From contig CM037880.1 in the NCBI GenBank assembly GCA_021292165.1, forward strand, positions 24,392,051 to 24,456,050: DNA of 64,000 nucleotides. The letters run 5' to 3'. Every line of letters begins with the position of its first letter. Positions within the stretch are counted from its first letter, which is position 1. Under the pieces are notes generated by a model that was not told where the DNA came from, searched no databases, and was given only the letters and a program-made list of their open reading frames with translations. The DNA is from Shinisaurus crocodilurus (Eukaryota; Chordata; Lepidosauria; Squamata; Shinisauridae). The position numbers and the translations under genes were made by a program. Below, piece by piece: positions 57,443-64,000 of this stretch.

Positions 57443-58254
57443 ACAATTAATTAAAGTAAAGTTGAGACTGTAATGATGTGGTGCCAAAATGGGAGATTCA
57501 TAATAGCTTCAGAGGATATTCTGATAGCTGAGTGGAATGAAGCTGTACAAGGCAAGGGGCATGGAAAGCAGTTCTACTGCTGAATCACTTCATGGAACTA
57601 AGAAAGAAGAAATGAACTAAAAGGGATGAGGAGAATGGCACAAGAGGTTAATGGCATTAGTGGACTAGAAGGCTGTAGTAAACAAAAAAGCAGAACTGTG
57701 CAAGCCTGAAGTCTGTACACCCTGATACACATATATGAGCAAGCAAAATATATTGTTAGATGGGCAGAGCAAACCTAACTGGGATGAAAGGTAGCAAAGT
57801 GGCGGACTGTCCGCTACTTCCAAACTCTGCCAGCTAACACCACACAGGGATGAAGGTGGCGGGGCTGGTAAAGCAGCCCAGAGGATATTTATTTTTTGGA
57901 ATCCCTCCTCCCACTGGAACCAATGGAGGGGGGAATTAGCTATGCCAACTGCAGGCTGGTGTAACTGATGGACTTGATCCTGGGGCCTCTTGGGAGAATG
58001 GAGGGGGTTTGGCTCCAGCAGATCTAAGACTGCCCCAGTCCCTAGAACATCACTGGTGGAAACACAGCTGGTGGTAGCTCTTCGCCTGCTGCGTAACTGG
58101 GGCCTCCAGGATGAACATGAGCCCCCAGTTGGCAGAGCTCCTCTCCACTGGAAGAAGGGTACCTCCACCAAATCCAACCCTCCCCCCCCCCCCAGCCAGC
58201 AGGAATACTAGTTAGCATTGCATTGTAAGGCAGAAACCTTTACATTTATGTAAT
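57443..58254. other. Intron, nothing recognised
   Basis: No family match. Confidence 0.35.
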
Positions 58255-59717
58255 TACTAGCTGTTGCCCACAGCTTCGCTCGCGTGGATTTTAGGATTTG
58301 GTACAATTGTTTTTAAAAGAAACATGAGTTTTTTGTCCAAACTGTACGAAATATAATTTACAGGTTGATGTCTTAACGTAATAAGCAAGGTTTATTGCAG
58401 ACATTTGTCGGGGCATATTGGCTACAAAACAAAGATAGTTGTTCCATTCAGCTCCCCCCCCCCCGGGACTACACAATGAAATCCCTGCTCCCCCCGAGAC
58501 TACACAATGAAATCCCTGCTCCCTCCCCCCAGGACTACACATCAATGAAATCCCAGCTCCCCGCCGGAACTGCACAATGAAATCCCAGCGACCCCCGCCC
58601 AGGACTACACAACAATGAAATCCCAGCTCCCCCCCCGGGACTACACAACAATGAAATCCCAGCTCCCCCCCCCCGGGACTACACAACAATGAAATCCCTG
58701 CTCCCCCCTCCGGGACTGTACAATGAAATCCCTGTTCCCCCCCCCCACAGGACTACACAATCAAATCTCTGTCCACCCCCCCGGGACTGCACAATGAAAT
58801 CCCTGCTCCCCCCCAGGACTACACAATGAAATCCCAGCTCCCCCCCCCCGGGACTACACAATCAAATCCCTGCTCCCCCCTCCGGTACTGTACAATGAAA
58901 TTCCTGCTTCCCCCCCCCCCGGACTGCACAATGAAATCCCAGATCCCCCCCCGGGACTACACAATGAAATCCCTGTCCCCCTCCCCCAGGACCACACAAT
59001 GAAATACCAATTCCCCCCCGGGGACTACACAACAGTGAAATCCCTGCTCCCCCCCCGGACTACACAGCAATCCCAGCTCCCCCAGGACCACACAATGAAA
59101 TCCCTGCTCCCCCCCCTCTGGGACTACACAATGAAATCCCTGCTCTCCCCCCCCAGGACTGCACAGCAATGAAATCCCTGCTCCCCCCCCCCCAGGACTA
59201 CCCAACAATGTAATCTCAGCTCGTCCCCCCCGGGACACAACAATGAAATCCCTGTTCCCCCTCCCCTGCGGGACTACACAACAATTAAATCCCTGCTTTC
59301 CCCCTCCCCCTCGGGACTACACAAAAAAGTAATCTCAGCTGCCCACACACACACAACAGTCATGCAGTCAGTCAGTCATTTAAAAAGTTTCCCTCCCTTT
59401 TCACCCCCTGAGAGAACATTCTAAGTGTCGTATGGGCTATTTGCATAACTTCTCCTATTGGCTCCTGTAGCAATTAGGTATGTGAGGCCAATTTGCATAA
59501 CTGTTCCCCTGTTGTTTTGCCCATAGGAGATATGAGAACGGGGCGATCCCCCCCCCCGTTTTCACCCCCTTAGGGGCGGAATTTCCAAAAATCCTTCCTT
59601 TAGTGGGTATCTATGTCATAAAAGCAATGTTCCTTCAAAATTTCACATTCCTAGATTAAACAGTTTGAGCTGGGCGTTGATGAGTCAGTCAGTCAGGACT
59701 TCTTTTATATAGAGAGA
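58255..59717. mobile_element. Interspersed repeat carrying a minisatellite
   Basis: The head ttactagctgttgcccacag then cttcgctcgcgtgga and the end gagtcagtcagtcaggactt then cttttatatagagag are, from memory, the two ends of a common interspersed repeat also seen in other animals. The class could not be settled. It is about 1.46 kb, enlarged by the minisatellite at 58450-59345, and ends 21 bp from CCDC7 exon B. Confidence 0.55.
58450..59345. repeat. C-rich minisatellite, roughly 23 or more units of 32-42 bp
   Basis: The unit is gggactacacaatgaaatcc followed by ctgctccccccccc with a variable C run (about 5 to 12). Units differ by ctg/cag (ccctgctc or cccagctc) and by an added aaca (acacaacaatgaaatccc). 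C-run length accounts for most variation. Confidence 0.92.
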
Positions 59718-59737
59718 AGATGTTTAACAGTACATAC

Positions 59738-59827
59738 TTGCTTTTCTTCACGAAGCGCATTTTCTAATTGGGTACTAAGTTGTGAACAACATATCAAGAA
59801 GGAGGTCATATCTTCATAATCTTCCTT
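59738..59827 (-). CDS. CCDC7: CCDC7 exon B
   Basis: 90 nt, 30 codons, phase 0 to 0. Acceptor tctcattag, donor gtatgt. It encodes KEDYEDMTSFLICCSQL and then STQLENALREEKQ. This is the best-matching block to CCDC7 (human has a DDMNSFLTYCSQ-like segment, from memory). The exon lies 21 bp beyond the end of the minisatellite-bearing repeat at 58255-59717. Confidence 0.87.
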
Positions 59828-60042
59828 CTAATGAGAAAGAGATAACATGTTTTATACGTTTATATACTTTATATTTTGGGGGGAAATCTAGTACTGCCTG
59901 GTGAAAAAATACTGATGAGATATATACTAATTTTATTTTATTTTATTCATATTTCAAACTATTTAGAGCTGCTATGTTAAAATTAAATAGTGTTGGTAGT
60001 TAATTATTCTATATAAACTGGAGCTGGGGGGGGGGGGAGACA

Positions 60043-60140
60043 TCAGTTAGGTTGCCATCCTGAACCTACTTTAAACATAGTAAGTTCTCCTGAACTCTTT
60101 GGGACTTACTTTAAAGAAAAAAATGTGTAGGATCAAGCTA
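60043..60140. repeat. Palindromic repeat (AAGTCCCATTGA-type), fourth copy
   Basis: taggttgccatcctgaacct, then gggacttactttaaagaaaa, then gtgtaggatcaag. Diverged member of the family at 14165. Confidence 0.4.
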
Positions 60141-60292
60141 TTAATTTTCAATTTATTCAGTTTAACCTAGTGGATCTTATACTTGATCACGATGCAAACT
60201 TTTAAATCTAAAATACTTCGATTTTGTTTGTATTTCTATTACAATAATAATTATTATATAAAAATAATTGTACAACATCTAAAGAATCAGCA

Positions 60293-60408
60293 CTATGGTT
60301 TAACTATGGGTTGTTAACCACGAACAACCCAGGAAGAGAACCCATGGTTTGTTGTTGGGTTCTGAACTCTGGATTATTTGTGGTTAGCAACCCACAGTTA
60401 AACCATAG
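60293..60408. mobile_element. Palindromic MITE (116 bp)
   Basis: ctatggtttaactatgggtt then gttaacca at the left is mirrored by tggttagcaacccacagtta then aaccatag at the right. Confidence 0.7.
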
Positions 60409-61092
60409 TTCAGGGTTCGTATGTAATGACAACCCACAAATCAACTACGTATAAGAACAGGTTGCTTACCTGTAACTGTGGTTCTTCGAGTGGTCATCCG
60501 TGCATTCACACATATGGGCTCTGTGCCTGCACTAAGACTCTTTGGAAAACTTCTAAAGCTGAGGAGTTTTAGGCGGGAACCCTTCCCCCACCATCTTAGT
60601 GAGCATGCTCCTAGCAGGTTCCCACCTATTCCCTCAGTTCCCAGAGACTGCCTATTGTGGCCTCAGAACCGAGAGAATTCTCAGCACCATAATATCAATA
60701 CAAAGGAGTGATATCTGTACCAATGGTAAGAACTGCTTCAGGTAGCCTTATCAAGATCGACAGTGACACCGAAGCGGAGACGGTGGGTGGGTTGTGTGAA
60801 TGCACAGAGGACCCTTCAAAGAACCAGTTACAGATAAGAGACCTGTTCTTCTTCTTTGTGGTCTCTGTGCATCACACATATGGGAGTTGTACCAAGCTGA
60901 CTTACCAGTGGAGGATTGCTGTCATCAGAGCAAAACAGAAGAGAGGACGGCCCTGCCAAAAGCACAGTCCAAATGAGCCTGGACATCCAAGCAGTAGTGT
61001 TGAATGAATGTCGACAGTATGGACCATGTGGAAGCTCTGCACAGTTCTGGTAGGGAGTTCCCCCGACCAAAGGCGACTGAGGCAGCTACACC

Positions 61093-61530
61093 TCATGTCG
61101 AGTGCGCAGCCACCGCATTATCAAGCGGGAGTCCACTGATTTCGTAGGCTAGTTTTATAGTCTGCACGATCCAGTTTGCAAATCGGTAAGAAGAAACTGG
61201 AAGGCCTGCATTCTGTTGTCTGTAGCAAAGAAAGCGGGTACATTCTGTTCTAGCCTGGGACTGGGACTGGCGGGTACATTCTGTTCTAGCCTGGGACTGG
61301 GACTGGCGGGTACATTCTGTTCTAGCCTTGTTAAAGGCCAGCGCCCTCCTGAAATCAAGTTTGTGCATCGTCCTCTCTATTGGCGTCGATGGCAATGGAA
61401 GGAAAGCTGGCAGAATGATGTCCTGGCTCAAGTGAAGCTCTGAAACAACCTTTTGTAGAAAGGCGGCGCACCACCTTATCTCGATGGAAAATAAGATAAG
61501 GGGCATCCACACAAAGGGCACAGAGTTCAC
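61093..61530 (-). pseudogene. DIRS tyrosine recombinase, C-terminal region
   Basis: YRFANWIVQTIKLAYEISGL then PLDNAVAAHST, continuing to R: the AHSTR box with catalytic His and Arg of DIRS recombinases. The upstream part is open for 145 codons but includes a 12-residue unit ARTECTRQSQSQ repeated in frame. The final catalytic Tyr was not located. Confidence 0.7.
61235..61327. repeat. 36-bp tandem repeat inside the recombinase frame
   Basis: cgggtacattctgttctagc, then ctgggactgggactgg, at 61235-61270 and 61271-61306 (identical), with a partial third copy 61307-61327. It keeps the reading frame. Confidence 0.92.
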
Positions 61531-61532
61531 TT

Positions 61533-61910
61533 GATCATAGAATCATAGAAAAGTAGAGTTGGAAGGAGCCTATAAGGCCATCGAGTCTAACCCCCTGCAC
61601 AACACAGGAATCCAAGTCAAAGCATCCCTGACAGATGTCTGTCCAGCTACACCTTAAATGCCTCCAGAGTGGGAGAGCCCACCACCTCCCTAGGTAATTG
61701 GTTCCATTCTCTTATTGCTCTAACAGTCAGGAAATTTTAACTGACGTTTAGGCAGAATCTGGCTTCCTGTAACTTGAGCCCATTATTCCGTGTCCTGCAA
61801 ACTGGGATGATCGTGAAGAGATCCTGGCCCTCCTCTCTGTGACAACCCTTCAAGTACTGGAAGAGTGCTGTCATATCTCCCCTCAGTCTCCCCTCTAGGC
61901 GCTTGGGAAA
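61533..61910 (-). mobile_element. CR1 LINE 3' end
   Basis: atcatagaatcatagaaaag then tagagttggaaggagcctat is the reverse complement of the CR1 terminus with its ATTCTATG repeat. Upstream: ctgtccagctacaccttaaa tgcctcc-type 3' UTR/ORF end. Source of the tail on the 5S SINEs. Confidence 0.8.
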
Positions 61911-62175
61911 GTGCAAATGTGCACTTCCCCCCTGCCTTTTTCAAGGGAAATGAGTTTTGACAGCTTTGACAACTAGCTGTAAAACTCTGGGTCCCTTTAA
62001 AAAGGGGGGTTTGAGTGGGAACTGGGGGTTTTGGACTGCGACATACACAGACCAAAACCACCCCGTAAACATGCTCAGTATTTCTTTTTCTTTTATTTAG
62101 CAGGATTTGTACACTATTTTTTGCTAACATATCAGGAAGGGATGTACTAGCCATTGTATAGCATAGAAGGGCAGT

Positions 62176-62176
62176 G

Positions 62177-62207
<31 letters not shown>

Positions 62208-62210
62208 CGA
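62176..62210. repeat. (TG)n/(CG)n microsatellite
   Basis: gtggtgtgtgtgtgtgtgtg then tgtgtgcgcgcgcgcga. Alternating purine-pyrimidine, with potential for Z-DNA. Confidence 0.95.
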
Positions 62211-62459
62211 AATGAGGCATGTCCAGCTTCCTCGCTTTGTTACTTTCTCTCTCGTCTCTCATTTTCCATAATTTTTTGTCCCATTGCTTATGAAGATTCG
62301 TGGTTTCTTGGCTGGAACCTTAGGCGCACACTTTACAATGAGCTCTATTGAATACGGTGGAAGATGTACCGTACTTCTGATTAACTGTGCACAGGATCTG
62401 GTAATACATATTATCATCTTAACAGCCGGCTCCCTGAAAGACCATTAGGTCCAGGGTCT

Positions 62460-62865
62460 AAAATTGCCTAGCTGCACCACTGCCTTTAAAGCCCTTCACA
62501 CCTGGGTACCTGAAGGATTGTCTATCTGCACATGTCCTTCAGCAGAGGCCCTTCTATGGGTACCCCTGCCATCTGAGATATAACAAGTAGCTACCAAGGA
62601 AAGAGCAGTTTTGGTGGTGGCACCTGTTGTAGAATGCTTTTTCCAGAGAGGTTTTCCTGGTGCCTACTCTGATATCATTCAGAACCAGGCAAACTCCATG
62701 TTATTTTCCTATGCAATTTGTTTTATATACCTTGATTAATTTTACATTGCTCTCTTACAGATTTTGCGGCTTTTAGACTGTGCTTTAGACGTTTTTACTG
62801 TATTTTAATTGCAACTTGCTCTTGGAATTATTTGAAGAGTGAAATATGTTGAGACTACACACCAG
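62460..62865 (+). mobile_element. CR1/L2-type LINE 3' end, plus
   Basis: Degenerate ORF2 end (aagcccttcacacctgggta then cctgaaggattgtctatctg, typical of the YLKDRL region), then TEVRAVLVVAPVVECFF-like codons and a 3' UTR with ttttactgtattttaattgc. Confidence 0.65.
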
Positions 62866-62947
62866 TATACACTTGACCACAACTGGAATAAATCTGGGCA
62901 GCATGAGACCTATTCAAGCAGTATATAAAATTATTCAATAAACATAC

Positions 62948-63034
62948 AGGTGTTGTGGATTCTTCTTCCTCATCTTCTTCCTCTTCTTTGATTTCATCAT
63001 CCTTGGCATAAACTTGTTCCATTGTATATACTAT
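62948..63034 (-). CDS. CCDC7: CCDC7 exon A (first in window)
   Basis: 87 nt, phase 0 to 0. Acceptor ttttctgcag, donor gtatgttt. It encodes IVYTMEQVYAKDDE followed by an acidic run of E and D, then STTP. The internal ATG at 63022 is probably not the start: the upstream residues still match the family (VVSTLEETYG in human, from memory), so more 5' exons should lie beyond 64000. Confidence 0.82.
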
Positions 63035-63390
63035 CTGCAGAAAATTCCAAACCACTTTTATATTCTTGCACTAACCATACCTTCTATTTGTCTCATATTA
63101 GAATCCTGGGGCCAAAAGCCATCAAGTCTTACCTAATGATCAAGGTCGGGTTAAACTGTTTGCTTCCATTTTTTCACACCCATAACATACCTTCAATTTT
63201 TCTTTTCCTAGTTTAGATTCTATCAAAATTTCAGGGGAATAAACAATGGTTTGATTTCTGCAAAATTGTCATGCAACCCTATTATTTTGTCTCTACTGTA
63301 TCTTCAGTGGATGTGTTTAACATGCTGATATAAAAGCAGATATAAAAAGTAGATATTAAAAACTGCAAGTTATAAAGAGTTGTTCTAAGG

Positions 63391-63526
63391 CAGGGCTCTC
63401 CAACCTTGGGTCCCCTGATGTTGCTGGACTATAGCTCCCAGAATCCCTTGCCATTAGCCATGCTGGCTGGGTATGCTGGGAGCTGTAGGCCAGTAACATC
63501 TGGGGACCCAAGGTTGGAGAGCCCTG
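63391..63526. mobile_element. hAT MITE, near-perfect foldback
   Basis: CAGGGCTCTCCAACCTTGGG at the left and its inverse at the right. The two arms pair almost throughout. Target duplication ttctaagg (63383-63390) and ctctaagg (63527-63534), 7 of 8. 136 bp, no coding sequence. Confidence 0.85.
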
Positions 63527-63644
63527 CTCTAAGGTACTAGCAGATACAATTCCGTAGTCCTAAACCTCTTTGTTGTACCACTGGGATCCCGTAACATGGT
63601 GCCCACAAACACCTCTATATAGCACCCACCAGGTTCCCCCCTCC

Positions 63645-64000
63645 CGATTTTTATTTTATTTCTTATTTGTTTGTGAATTTTTTAATTTCATTTCATACAA
63701 ACACAAAAACACATATATAACAAACAATATACACAATTAAAAAGGACTTCCAATCTTCTCCACAGCTTAAGCAACCACAGTTATTCTTACAACATTTTCT
63801 GTTAACAAAACCTCACATTCAGTTACGGCAAACCAAAAGCAAAACAACATTTTAATCCAATTTAAAATCCCATTATTAAGAATATTAAGAATCCCTCTCT
63901 AGTATAGTACATTTACTCCTTGTTTCTTTCTATCTATCCATAAACCACTTCACTTTTAATTTTAAAGATATCTTTTTTTTTTAAAGAAAAGTTTGAAAGT
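63645..64000 (-). mobile_element. L1 LINE 3' end, running off the window
   Basis: tttttattttatttcttatt begins the reverse complement of an A-rich 3' end; cacaattaaaaaggacttcc then aatcttctccac resembles 20640-20760. Confidence 0.65.

Larger units (their letters stand above)
60453..61531 (-). mobile_element. DIRS 3' fragment with recombinase C-terminus
   Basis: Minus-strand order: recombinase remnant (61530-61093), then non-coding end sequence (60900-60453) containing cttcgagtggtcatccgtgc then attcacacatatgggctctg and a related inverted stretch at 60840 (gtggtctctgtgcatcacac, then atatggg). The edge at 61532 abuts a CR1 3' end. Confidence 0.65.
9022..63034 (-). other. CCDC7: CCDC7 orthologue, 13-exon internal part of the gene
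   Basis: Thirteen exons on the minus strand splice in order to 975 nt, 325 codons without a stop. Every boundary is AG/GT and every phase joins correctly (0,0,0,0,2,1,1,2,0,0,2,0,0). The product is rich in E, K and Q with heptad-like coiled-coil stretches. From memory, human CCDC7 has the same blocks in the same order: an acidic stretch, a CSQ..xQLExALxEE block, ILESLxKWF, a QRxEELK block, a MxKVFExQxNxL block, ExxxExELQKxK and a terminal LxxxLKxAL. CCDC7 (BioT2 family) is known mainly as a testis-expressed coiled-coil protein of unclear biochemical role. Upstream and downstream exons lie outside the window. The introns are packed with transposons. Identification is inference from motif order; the exon structure is read directly. 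Confidence 0.85.

Noticed and set aside
58291..59238. Long glycine-rich open frames on the minus strand (GGGELGFHCVV repeats)
   Set aside because: These are translations of the C-rich minisatellite; length follows from the repeat unit.
58450..59345. CRISPR-like array of regular units
   Set aside because: Units are tandem without unique spacers, and the context is a vertebrate intron.

Overview
The window looks like intronic DNA from a squamate reptile (lizard or snake). The evidence is a spliced vertebrate gene with large introns, full of CR1, L2-like, RTE-like, L1 and Tx1-like L1 LINEs, DIRS tyrosine-recombinase retrotransposons, a Gypsy element, hAT elements and MITEs, and SINEs with tRNA and 5S rRNA heads. 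No BLAST or RepeatMasker was run; family names come from reading motifs and from memory.

Host gene. Thirteen short exons on the minus strand, from 63034 down to 9022, join into one open frame of 975 nt (325 codons) with no stop. All use AG acceptors and GT donors, and all phases match. The product is a charged coiled-coil protein that follows the order and sequence of vertebrate CCDC7 (BioT2 family). The 5' end lies beyond the right edge and the 3' end beyond the left edge of the window, so essentially everything else here is inside or between CCDC7 introns.

Layout, left to right. 1-9000: MITEs, a 5S-derived SINE, and a decayed Myb/SANT-like gene split by a 2.96 kb DNA transposon (3865-6825). 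That transposon has a recognisable but unnamed transposase. 9000-19000: exons M to I, a second 5S SINE, a DIRS fragment (11151-13390) and L1. 19400-29700: nested LINEs (Tx1-like L1, RTE-like, L1), a DIRS gag fragment, and a Gypsy 3' end with LTR. 29700-41000: exons H to E, hAT elements and an L2-like LINE. 41500-49800: L2-like pieces, a DIRS element (about 43-46.7 kb) split by a hAT, a CpG-rich palindromic insertion, and CR1. 51200-53500: CR1 split by an RTE-like element with a 12-bp target duplication. 54900-64000: exons D to A, an OC1-like hAT with a perfect 8-bp target duplication, a C-rich minisatellite, a DIRS 3' piece, a CR1 end and an L1 end.

The strongest candidates for something undescribed are the transposon at 3865-6825, the 5S-head/CR1-tail SINE pair, and the CpG-rich palindromic element at 47710-47981. 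Every transposon reading frame seen is broken; only the CCDC7 exons look functional.
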